A stretch of DNA of 64,000 bases from Tulasnella sp. 424 (lineage: Eukaryota; Basidiomycota; Agaricomycetes; Cantharellales; Tulasnellaceae): assembly GCA_019633425.1 (NCBI GenBank), contig WSUB01000043.1, positions 1 through 64,000 on the forward strand, written 5' to 3'. The notes below the pieces were generated by a model, which saw only the letters and a program-made list of their open reading frames with translations, ran no database searches and was not told where the DNA came from. How positions within the stretch are numbered: the stretch's first letter is position 1; every line of letters starts with the position of its first letter. A program made the position numbers and the translations under genes. Below are positions 48,282 through 57,912 of the stretch, one piece after another.

Positions 48282-51160
48282 TTATGGTATAATGTCTCCT
48301 GCCTTAACCCACTTCCACTTGTCCCCAACTTTGAACATCTGACCTTTGGTCGCCACGGTTCCAGACAGTGGCCCGGCTGTTGAAGATGTAGCGCTCAGAG
48401 TGACGGATGAGGTTGGTGTCGAGTCCGACGATCCAGGAATGCTCTGTGAAGCGCCATACGCGACTGGGGACATAGAACTCGAACTGTCACCACCTCCAAG
48501 CACAACAGCGTCGGATGATCCTGGGTAGGACGAGCTGCCATATCCATCTTCTCCGAACCCATTCCGTCCATCTCGGGCACCACCGAAGCCTCCTCGGTTA
48601 CCGCCAAACCCGCGGCCTCTACCACGCCCGCGACCTCTCTGGCTTTGGAAGTTCTGTTGTTGCCCATTCCATGCCTGACCGTTGTCGTTGCTAGCGCCGC
48701 CATCCCAGGTTGGAATTTGGTTCGTCTCCGTTGTTGAAGTCGTCGCTTCCGCGGTCATCATGGGCATCCCTCCGGCGGCAGACATACCCCCGGTCATCAC
48801 GTACATCATCAACTCGTCTTGAGTGGGTGGCTTGCCGCAAGATACCTGCCATGCTTTGCCAAGACTATCCCAAGAGGCTGGGTTTGTCGGGTCGAACGTG
48901 GTAAAGTCGAATCCTTGCAGTCCCGCCGCTCCCTGTCCATCCAACGCCGGCCCCTTGCTAGGAACATCTGCAGATTGAGATTCAAAGGAAGGTATTGCAG
49001 ATGGCGTTATGGTTGGCGATAGAGCATGACCCGCAGCAGGCCGTCCACTTTCACTGGTAGATGGTGAACGGGAATCGAATCTCGGATCTCGTCGAGGTGC
49101 ACTGAACGAGCTGCTTGAGCCATGCCGCGATGGGTTCGTGCTGTGAAGAGGCGACTCCTGACCGGAACGTTCCGGCAACGGAGGTCTGGAGGACTGATAC
49201 GAAGGTGGTTCGCGATAGCCGTCTCGCTGCGGGGGTGACCGACTTCGCCGCCGGACAGAGCTACCACTACGGTCATCCCACCGCCCTCTACGCGAGGGAC
49301 CGCGCTCGTTTTCTCGATCGTAAGACCTTCCTCCGCCCTGTTGCTTACTGAAGCCTTCGCGATCGTCGAACCGACTTCTATCGCCATAGCCCCGTCTTCG
49401 GTCACGATCGTCGTATCTATCACCACGATAGTCTCGGTCACGATGTGGTGGCGAGCGATCATCGTAGTTGTGTCGGGGATAGTCTGAGCGAGAGTCGCGA
49501 CCATAGGGGGGTTCAGGAGACCGATTTGCGTAGGGTGATTGTCCGTTTGTTTCTTTCAGACATTCTCAGCGAAACACGCAAACATGAGAAATCAAACAAG
49601 CCTACCAGATGCACTAAGTGGCTGAGCGAGATTGCCCGCCAGCTGCTGGAGGATGGCTAGTTGTGCGGTGTCGATTCCCACATTCACTTGGGGACTAGGT
49701 TCAGCAGGAGTAGCCCTACAGCAAGCTTGCCGTTAGTGGCTACAATAAGAGATTCAGGAACGCTCAGACGCACGTAGCTTGAGCTTGCGCGAGCAAGGCC
49801 AATAGGCCTGAAGTATCTGGGGCTTGATACAACGTGGAAGTTCCAGACTGGTCGAGCGGCGTTGACGATTTTCTCGGATCGACGGTGCTAGGAGCTAAAG
49901 CGGCCGCAGTTGAGACCGTACTCGAGGCTGGAATGCCGTTGGAAAGGGTCGCCGGAACCAATGACGAAAAATAAACGGCGACATCTCAGTTTCTTTGCTT
50001 CAAAAGCGGACAAGGCGGACACGTCCAAAAAGACTGCGCCAAGATATGAGATTCAGGATGTACTTAGCATACGTACATGGCTGACTGTTAGCGTTATCAG
50101 TGGCGGTATGCGCGCTATCCCGCGTATATCCAGTAAGACGAGCCAGAACCGGCGCCGGGAACGTATTGGCTTTCGTCCATATATCTAGAACCTTCAAGGT
50201 CTTTTCCTGCAATTAATAAAGGAGTTAGGGTCAGAAATAGGCCGACAACGTGGGTAGATTCGTGAAGGAGGTCCAGGGACCCCGCTGCACCCAATTCTGT
50301 TGTTTATTGCCATTTGCGCAAAACAGTGAGCCCCACGCGCTCGTGCACACGACTGGGTAGACGATTGTATTCGACGAATGGATAATCTGGGCATCCGCCG
50401 GTGATACATGTTAAATATCTCCCGGCCCGAGAGCGAATGGCACCGCAAGGTAACATGAAGCGCGTAGCATCCGGTTTCGGGGTTGGTCAGAATATATCCC
50501 AGTTCAGCAACTATGCGACGAGTACTGATGTATATGCCGGATGCGTTCTTCGTATTCCGGGAGTCGCAAAACAAAGGAAGGGCGTTCGATTGACTCGATA
50601 TGGGGGTTCGCCGGCATTGGTCGAGATTGCAATCGAGGCAGCGGGACCCTGCACAATCCGTAAAAAAGTAAAGACTAACCTTCGCTTCTGTAGTACCGGT
50701 TGCGATCATGTCCTGGATTAACCCGTCCAGAACACCTTCAATCTTTGCTAGAAAAGTAGCAGCATTCCCAACAGATGACTTGGGGTCGGCATGGGACTGA
50801 TTGGCTCGACTTCGCGCAGCTCGTGCCAGGGAGTCAAATACGTAGAGACTTGGGACTTTGCCTTCTGTGGCAAGCCCTTTGTGGGTCCGGTAGAGGATAG
50901 AAACTAGTTGCGTGTCGTGCTAAAACCATAAAAGGGTTGGATTTGAGACTCGCTAAATGAAATCATTCGCCTTGAATAAGACTCACCTCAAAATTGCCAA
51001 GTGCTAGCTCTGTCAACGCAGTCATCTTGGACTGCGATAGCCGTTTGCCTCCAACGGCAGCCTTGAGTAGTTTTTCGAACTCCTGAATCGCGAGGAAAGT
51101 ACGATAAGCCATGAATCCGACATTGTTGAAGTATTCTCGTGTTACCTCCACCTTGCTCAT
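48282..51160 (-). CDS. CID-domain RNA-processing factor (Nrd1/Seb1/SCAF-like) with RS and RGG regions
   Basis: Binds the phosphorylated RNA polymerase II C-terminal domain and links it to termination or 3'-end processing. The N-terminal CID (about 140 residues) reads FEKLLKAAVGGKRLSQSKMT, ALTELALGNFE, VSILYRTHKGLATEGKVPSL, YVFDSLARAARSRA, FLAKIEGVLDGLIQDMIATG, EKTLKVLDIWTKANTFPAPV, comparable to Nrd1. Next come a Ser/Ala/Thr-rich segment, an Arg/Asp-rich stretch (DYRGDRYDDRDRRRGYGDRS), an RS/Pro region, a repeated RG box (RGRGRGRGRGFGG) and the conserved end FKVGDKWKWVKAGDIIP. No RRM was seen. The start is uncertain: ATG at 51160 followed either directly or after an intron (GTAACA to GATTCAG) that joins MSKVE to EFEKLL. 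One intron (50679-50207) is 473 nt, far longer than others here. Confidence 0.78.
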
Positions 51161-51538
51161 ATTGGGGCTGTATGCGGTCTCGACCTGTGAAAGGTGTGCT
51201 GTTGGGTGTGGAGCGGTTACTGGGCAATCTTAGAATCCAGGGCCTTTGTTTGCTTGCTTCGTCGTTCGACGTTTTCCCACCAACGACCACAAGCTTAAGC
51301 ACGCCCAGCCTCTCCTTCTCAGCCGCCTCAGTAAGTTTTCAGCTATATAATACCTTCAGAAATAATGTTCGACTATATTAATGTTCAGATTCCGCTGTGC
51401 TTTGCTGATTGTAGGGGCACATTTCCTGCGTGCGTGGAACGCCGTCTTCTGTCACCTCCTGAAGGCGCAGCTCAAGGTCAGTGAATGTTCAACATAGTAG
51501 CAAGCACCAGAAACTCTAAGTAACTGAATGTGCAGGAT

Positions 51539-52027
51539 ATGTCTTCATCAGAAACACGGTACTGTGAATTTTGCGACAAGAAAATCGTTGTTTGGCATTC
51601 GACCCCCAATGGAGACTTCAATTGGAAGCAGCACCTGAGAAGCAGCGGTCACCAAGCCAAGGTCGCTCGATCGGCCAAGGAGACAAATATCGACACGAGA
51701 TACAGCGAGCAACCGCCTCAGCCAGCGTACGCTGAGCCGCTACCCGTGCCTACACCCCCACAACTCCCACAATCAGAGGCGCATAGGCCTCCGGCATTCA
51801 AACCCTTCTCTCAACAAGCAGCCTGGGTATCCCAGGAGAACTCTGCTCCGCATCGCCCTACCGCAGATCGCCTGTTCTCGCCCCCAAACGGACCACCACC
51901 CCCTTCGTCGCAGCCCCCCGTAAATCAACCACCAGCCCCACCTATGTCGAACCAGAATAGCAACTACTTACCTACGCCTCAGGTGCATCCATCTGGATAC
52001 TTGCGATCGCCTCCTAATTCCCGGTAG
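51539..52027 (+). CDS. Small zinc-finger, Pro/Gln-rich protein
   Basis: Open frame of 162 aa starting MSSSETRYCEFCDKKIVVWH. The N-terminal part has a long-spaced C2H2 finger (CxxC ... QHLRSSGHQ, His-x5-His) resembling matrin/U1-type RNA-associated fingers, followed by a disordered Pro/Gln/Ser-rich tail (PVPTPPQLPQSEAHRPPAF). An upstream exon may exist (about 51425-51479, between TTGTAG and AAG|GTCAGT, joining at GTGCAG just before the ATG), but it could equally be 5' UTR. Function unknown; RNA binding is only suggested. Divergent from the CID gene. Confidence 0.55.
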   Translation: MSSSETRYCEFCDKKIVVWHSTPNGDFNWKQHLRSSGHQAKVARSAKETNIDTRYSEQPPQPAYAEPLPVPTPPQLPQSEAHRPPAFKPFSQQAAWVSQENSAPHRPTADRLFSPPNGPPPPSSQPPVNQPPAPPMSNQNSNYLPTPQVHPSGYLRSPPNSR

Positions 52028-52577
52028 CTGGGATGTATGCAGTGAAATGCCTTTCATGCAAAGTTCTCCTCTTATCCCCTATCATCCCATGTGCTTCACG
52101 ACGTAGGCCCAAGGATATCTCGTTACCTCGGCTTAACGTTTGGTACTAGTTGGAAGCGTAGTCCAGGAGAATTCATTGCGGAAGATGCGGACTGGAGGGC
52201 CGCGTTGCAGGCGTATGTTTCCCCTTGCTTCGCGGCGTCGTCATCAACCACTACTATACTGCTCCTATTTCTTGACATGCCGAACTATATTCCTGAATAT
52301 GTTGGCTGTTGTGCCTGCTGACGTGTCTGAGCAGTGCTCCGCTGCCGCAGGCGTTCCGGTGGTGTCGCGTCGCGTTGCCGGACTGAAAGAAACCGCGGGA
52401 ATCATTGTACTTATGGCTGCAACAGTGCAACCCGATCCTCCAAGAACCTCATACCCGACGCGACGAAAACCACTCCGGCTCTACGATTTTCTATTCGCCT
52501 ATACTCTTTCTCTTGAACCTTGAAGTCACCCCGAGGTCTAAACCACAAGGATTTCTGTTTCAGTTACGCGCTTCACG
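52028..52577. other. Intergenic region, nothing recognised
   Basis: 550 bp between the zinc-finger gene and VPS1; short frames only, taken as 3' flank plus VPS1 promoter. Confidence 0.4.
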
Positions 52578-55500
52578 ATGGATTCCGACCTAATAAAGCT
52601 GGTAAACAAGCTGCAGGATACCTTTGCAAATCTTGGTGAATGTTGCTTGGAAAGGGAGATGAAGTATAAAGCTAACTTCTTGTGTGCTTCTATAAGGTGG
52701 GGAGCTCGATATGCCCCAGCTCGCAGTGGTATGTCTCCATATTGCGTCGTCGGTTCGTAGGAATGAAACTTTTGCCTTGCAACCAGGTAGGAAGCCAATC
52801 TGCGGGAAAATCGAGCGTCCTTGAAACGTATGTGACCTGCACCCTGATTTTACTCTTAGCTGACTTTTTGCGTTGCCTTCAGCATCGTTGGGCGCGACTT
52901 CCTCCCTCGTGGTCAAGGCATCGTGACCAGACGCCCTCTAGTCCTTCAACTCATCCATACTCCAGCTTCACGAAATAATCCTTTCGGCGAATATGCTCAA
53001 TTTATGCATACTGACAAGCGGTTCACCGACTTTGACGAAGTGAGGAAGGAAATCGAAGCCGAGACCTTCCGAGTTGCGGGTCAAAATAAGGGGATTTCCA
53101 AGCTACCAATATCCCTGAAGATTTACAGTCCGGACGTGCTTGACCTTACATTGGTGGATTTACCTGGCCTGACGAAGGTCCGCAAAAAGCCCCGAGATTG
53201 CAACAATTGCTGATATGACGCAATAGATCCCTGTAGGCGACCAGCCCACCGACATCGAGAAGCAGATACGGAATCTCGTCGTGGACTACATCTCCAAACC
53301 TAATTGGTATGTACTTGCCATTAGCTATGAGCTAGATTGTCCTTTCTGACGAAGTTTTACGCTTCTTGTAGTGTCATCCTCGCCGTTTCCGCAGCCAATG
53401 TCGATCTAGCAAATTCCGACTCCCTGAAACTCGCCCGTTCCGTTGATCCACAGGGTCGGAGGACAATAGGCGTTCTTACAAAATTGGATTTGATGGACGC
53501 CGGCACAAACGCTACCGACATCCTTAATGGCCGCGTCTACCCTCTCAAGTTGGGCTTCATTGGAGTAGTGAACCGAAGTCAACAGGACATCAACGCCAGC
53601 CTACCAATGAAAGATGCGATGGAACATGAATCAGAGTTCTTCAAGTCGCATCCAGCCTACCGCAATATAGCGCATCGGAACGGCACGAAGTATCTTGCCA
53701 AAACTTTGAATCAGGCACAAACCTTCCTCCTTCTCATCATCAACTTTCTTCTGACCTTCGCTTTAATATACACAGGTTCTGCTGAATCATATCAGGGAAA
53801 AGCTTCCTGACATGAAAGCCAAGCTGAACACTCTGATGGGCCAAACGCAACAGGAGTTGAACGCATTCGGAGACGCAGGCTTTTTACAGGGCGACCAGCA
53901 CCAGGTAGGCTTCACCTAATCATATCTCCATTAATCCCGAACTTAAGTACTCTCACCCTAAGGGTTCACTTGTCCTTAAACTCATGACTCAATTCGTCCG
54001 AGACTTCATTTCTTCCATCGAAGGCACATCCCCAGATATTTCGACCAAAGAGCTTTCTGGAGGTGCCCGCATCTACTACATCTTCAATGATGTTTTTGGG
54101 AATGCCCTCCAATCGATCGACTCGACTTCAAACCTAACCTCGCAAGACATTCGGACAGCAATTCGCAATTCAACCGGACCTCGGCCAAGCTTGTTTGTAC
54201 CAGAAGTGGCATTTGACCTTCTAGTGAAGCCGCAGATTAAGCTTCTTGAAGCGCCGAGTTTGCGCTGTGTCGAGATGGTCTACGAGGAGCTGGTCAAAAT
54301 TTGCCATAACTGCACGAACTCGGTGCGATCAAGAGGTGTTCTGACATAAAACGTTGCTGACGCCTCTTACTCCAGGAACTACAACGCTTCCCTCACCTTC
54401 ACGCGCAACTTATTGAGACCGTTTCCGAACTTTTGCGTGAACGCCTTGGCCCGACGTCTGAATACACGCGGAGCTTAATTGATATTCAAGCAGCATATAT
54501 CAATACCAACCACCCGGCATTCGTCGCTGGTACTGCTGCCCTGGCCGCGTCAGGCCAGATGACCGAGCAGCCAGCCAGAAAGCGTGTAGACGGCCCAAGG
54601 GTAGGCTTTCCGTTATTACTTGCCCCGGGCATAACCTAACGGGACGTTCATCCAATTAGTCTCGCCTCTCAGAACCTGCTTCGGTTTCTGGGACTGGGGC
54701 AGACGATGACGAGGATGAGACTTCGTCAGCAGGTACTCCAAGTGGACCTCACAATATTCGTGGTGAACCTCGATCCGTCTCTTCGACCGTTCACGATCGC
54801 CTGAGAGCAGTTAATGCCACCAGTCCTGCTCCGAACGGTATTGCAGTACCTGGGACGAGCACGCCGCAACCACACCACCACGCATCACAGAAAAATCGTA
54901 CCTCGTCACACAGCACTGCACAAGCGGGCACCTCACCGCACGGTACCGCAAAAGACTCGTTCATGACTTACTTCTTCGGCGGAGGACAGGGTGGACCCGG
55001 TGCACTTGCTCAAGGTGGATCAAGTCATTCCTCTCCAACAACTGCATTTGCTTCAAGAGCTGGAAGAGACTCGATTGGAAAGGAGTTCAGCATTCAGGAG
55101 AACGGCCGGGAGTCGCCGACAATCGCAGCTATGGCCGCCAAAGCGGGTGCAGAGCCAGGGAATGCAGCGTTCGATATGAAGAGTTTGGGCAAGCACATTG
55201 AGGCTGTAAGTCACCTAGTCAGACCACTTTTTCGAAAGCGCGTGTTCCTGACCAGTCACGATTGTGCCAGATTCCTTCCAGCCAAAGTGCCCTTTCACCA
55301 CGCGACGAAATGGAGACAAACCTGATTCGCACGCTTATTGCGTCGTACTTCTCGATTGTCCGCCAAACGATCCAAGATTTAGTTCCAAAGGCGATCATGC
55401 ACCTCTTGGTAAATCACACCTCGCAACAGGTGCAGAACCGTCTCGTGTCCACACTCTACAAGCCGGACCTGTTCGCCGAGCTCCTACACGAAGATGATGC

Positions 55501-55594
55501 AACCGCGAATGAACGAGCGAGGGTCAAAGCATTGTTGGATGCGTATAAGGAGGCGTTTAAGACCCTCGCGGAGGTGAACCTTACGTCGTTCTAA
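52578..55594 (+). CDS. VPS1: Dynamin-like GTPase Vps1
   Basis: Self-assembling GTPase for vacuolar protein sorting, endosomal and peroxisomal membrane fission. [20 protein letters not shown], then after an intron [11 protein letters not shown], the P-loop GSQSAGKSS (about residues 32-40), [20 protein letters not shown] (switch I), [13 protein letters not shown] (DxxG, switch II), [33 protein letters not shown] (TKLD), and VNRSQQDI. The stalk includes [20 protein letters not shown] and [21 protein letters not shown] long low-complexity Ser/Thr/Pro/His segment (about 54660-55000) stands where classical dynamins have a PH domain, as in other Vps1 proteins. The GED is at the end: [40 protein letters not shown], ending VNLTSF. 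About ten exons. Confidence 0.93.
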
Positions 55595-55621
55595 ATTGTC
55601 TATATTGTTAGCTTCATATTA

Positions 55622-55797
55622 GATATCTGTCACATTCTAAATCGGAAAGTTGTCCGCCGGGGTAACTTGTGCAGGGTCCTCGCAATGCTTTCTTTCGGCC
55701 TTTGCCGTTGTTCGAAGTCCCATGCTGAGTTGTGGAATAGGCCGGCGATTCTCGTGGGTGGTCAGTCAATAATCAGTCGTGGAGTTGCCGATCGAGG
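55622..55797. repeat. Direct repeat copy A (matches 62895-63050)
   Basis: Shares long near-identical blocks with the stretch at 62895-63050 in the same orientation (for example the blocks CTTTCTTTCGGC and GCCGTTGTTCG, and ATAGGCCG followed by GATTCTC). It ends with CAGTCGTGGAG, the half-palindrome that recurs at 57377. It marks the left edge of a duplicated segment. Confidence 0.75.
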
Positions 55798-56927
55798 CAG
55801 CCCAATTCAGAGGTGAGGCTAGGCTTCCTTTCCAATCGGTAAAACTCGAGGCTCTACAGAGAATCGGATCCCTTAGTCCATTTCGTCGCTGTCAAGTCTA
55901 ACGTACATACTCACTCGATTAAACCCAACATGGAAGCATCTGCTGAGGAAGCCCGGAATTAGCTCGACCCTCTCTGTGGCGTGAATTGTACTGGATAGCT
56001 TGCCTCAAGGCAGGGGCTTGCAAGTCGACAGGACCGGGTTCGAGGACTAATAATTCCTAATATGGCGGTTGACGAAGCTTGCAGGTTGACGCCCCCCATC
56101 AACAGCTTCTCAAGCCACAAATAATGTATATTCACCTTATTTGCGATCGGGCTAAATTTACATACCTTTTTTTAGTCCTCGTGATGGGTTCTTTGCAATT
56201 TACCCGGCTCTCGCATCTAGACCTGTAAGTCGTTTACGATAGGTTCAGCATTCCGACTTGGCTGACACTAAGCTCCCTCCTTGCTCCTCTCGCTCAGCTA
56301 CGGAAGTAGATGCCGTGTGCTGAACCCCCGGCGTCGTGCATGGCTTCGATAACTGCGGGTTTACCGAACTATTGCTAACATCCTATAGAGCACAGCGCTT
56401 CCACAGTCCGTCGGAGGTCGAGGGAGAAACCCCTTCAATGGTCGAATGTGTATGTTGATTCGGATCGCTTTCTTGTTCACACGCGCTAACACCATCGCTA
56501 TCGGTTCCAGTTAGTGCTGCCCAAGAACCCATGCTCCGGCTACATCGCATGCAATCAGCCTCTGAGATATATTATTAGCTCAAGAGAAAGAGGAAGGACT
56601 GGTCGCTACAGGTGATACACAATAAACAATTATTAGAGTGCTGAACGGAGCCGTTTTCTAGATTCAAGTCGTTCCAATAGTGATAGAATGGAATTCGTCT
56701 AACTTCCATGAATTGCTTGCTCACGTTAACCCCAATAAGGATCGACCGAGAATGCGTTATCGCTAAGTACCAGAAGGCCGCTAACGCTTCGATCTCGATA
56801 TAACAGGGCCTTAGCATTCCGCGGGGAATATAAGCCACCAAAAGCTTCCGTATGGTCCCAACGTTTTCTTTAACATAAAGTTAGATTCTCCCGATAAGGT
56901 GGTCATATGCATAAGCCTTCGATATTA

Positions 56928-56958
<31 letters not shown>

Positions 56959-56966
56959 TTATCTAT
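56928..56966. repeat. (TATC)n microsatellite
   Basis: About nine tandem TATC units with one TATT interruption, in AT-rich non-coding sequence. Confidence 0.9.
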
Positions 56967-56989
56967 AGACATAGCCCGATTCCTACATA

Positions 56990-57215
56990 GTAACACTCAA
57001 ATATCTAGTCTACATAGTTGGGTAGTGATCTGTAGCAATCTGTAGTGATCTGTAGAGCTGTCGTAGTGTAGTGACATTCCCTACAAGGTGATAGCGCTCC
57101 ATTTAGCATCTACAGCTTCCTATATAGCTCTATGCAGACTACATATAAGGTAGGTTACCTCCAGCACTATAGATCTACAGCGAATATATAGAGCTATGTA
57201 GTGCCCTGTAGAAAA
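56990..57215. repeat. AT-rich region with recurrent CTGTAG / CTACAG words
   Basis: Includes a short tandem array of GATCTGTAG-like units (57028-57058) and inverted CTACATAG/CTATGTAG pairs. It could be the terminal part of a degraded mobile element. Confidence 0.5.
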
Positions 57216-57303
57216 AGTGTGTTCCCAATGCATTTCGCAGTTGAATCCGGCTAAGGGCATTTAAAAGTCCCCTCGAGCGATTTATTGCCAATTTGCTCAG
57301 TTC

Positions 57304-57480
57304 TATAAGCCACTCCACGACTGATCAAGGCAGTCGGATTGTGTATTTTTGCAAGCCTCCCGGCGAACTCTAGTTGCAGTCGTGGAGTGGCTTATAAGCC
57401 ACTCCACGACTGATCAAAGGCGGTCGGAATGCGTTTTCCACAAGCCCCCCGCTGCATTTGGGTGAACCCTAGTTGCCTCG
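57304..57480. repeat. Tandem direct duplication, about 90-bp unit
   Basis: The block starting TATAAGCCACTCCACGACTG occurs at about 57304 and again at about 57393, each followed by GATCAA(A)GGC and GTCGGA, then diverging gradually. The junction of the two units creates the perfect palindrome at 57377-57412. Confidence 0.8.
57377..57412. repeat. Perfect 36-bp palindrome (18-bp arms, no loop)
   Basis: Arms CAGTCGTGGAGTGGCTTA and TAAGCCACTCCACGACTG meet head to head. A half-site lies at about 55782 and a decayed version (CAGTCGTGGA ... TCCACGACTG) at 63037-63063. The form resembles terminal inverted repeats of a small DNA transposon. Confidence 0.9.
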
Positions 57481-57486
57481 AGTGAG

Positions 57487-57604
57487 CCAGATGCCTACTT
57501 TTCCGAGACACTGGAACGTCTTGAAGACAGGAGACCCTCACAACAGCTGGTTGAGCTTTGTCAAGTCCGCAGGGATATCGAGGCGAAGCTATCCATCCGC
57601 TAAT
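57487..57604 (+). pseudogene. Decayed coding fragment duplicated upstream of the membrane-protein gene
   Basis: One frame reads PDAYFSETLERLEDRRPSQQ then LVELCQVRRDIEAKLSIR before a stop: charged, helical and clearly protein-like. A stop lies shortly upstream, so it is either a terminal exon or a relic. The second copy (63136-63265) begins PDAYFSEALELFEDRRAS and then hits a stop and a frameshift. No family recognised. Confidence 0.45.
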
Positions 57605-57810
57605 AATCCTCCCAATTTTGGCTGGGGTGTTAAGCCTGAATCGGGAAACAATCACTTAAGTGTAAGAAGACGTAACATGATTTCACTTCGTGTATGGCGT
57701 GCCCAGCACGGACGAGTGCGAAACGCTGCCAGGCGTTGGCCATGTGAAGGTCACAGGATATCAATTACTCGACAATTCGTCCAAGCCGCTACACCACTCC
57801 CTTAAGACCA

Positions 57811-57900
57811 CCACCCCCTCCATAAACTCTCTGATCCACCCCCCCCCCCCCTCCCATAAACTCTCTGATCCACCACCCCCTCCATAAGCTCTCTGACCCT
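57811..57900. repeat. Minisatellite, about 3 units of ~30 bp, in the promoter of the membrane-protein gene
   Basis: Units of the form CCACCCCCTCC followed by ATAAACTCTCTGATC repeat three times, one with an expanded run of C. The paralogous locus at about 63475 has a single diverged unit, so the array grew after the duplication. Confidence 0.75.
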
Positions 57901-57912
57901 CGTATAGTCCTG

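Larger units (their letters stand above)
55798..57300. mobile_element. 1.5-kb non-coding segment absent from the second copy (candidate insertion)
   Basis: The duplicated unit is continuous at 62895-64000 but here is split: the left part ends at about 55797 and the right part resumes at about 57304. The extra sequence between contains no long open frame. It includes a tetranucleotide repeat and an AT-rich stretch with many CTGTAG/CTACAG words. Being bounded on both sides by the CAGTCGTGGAGT/ACTCCACGACTG inverted motif, it could be a non-autonomous DNA transposon. Confidence 0.4.

Noticed and set aside
50401..50721. 106-aa plus-strand open frame inside the long CID intron
   Set aside because: No start context, no protein-like composition, and it overlaps the CID exon in antisense.
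55975..56050. tRNA-like B box (GGGTTCGAGGAC) near 56034
   Set aside because: The flanking bases do not form a T stem or an acceptor stem, and no good A box and anticodon arm fit. At most a tRNA-derived SINE relic.
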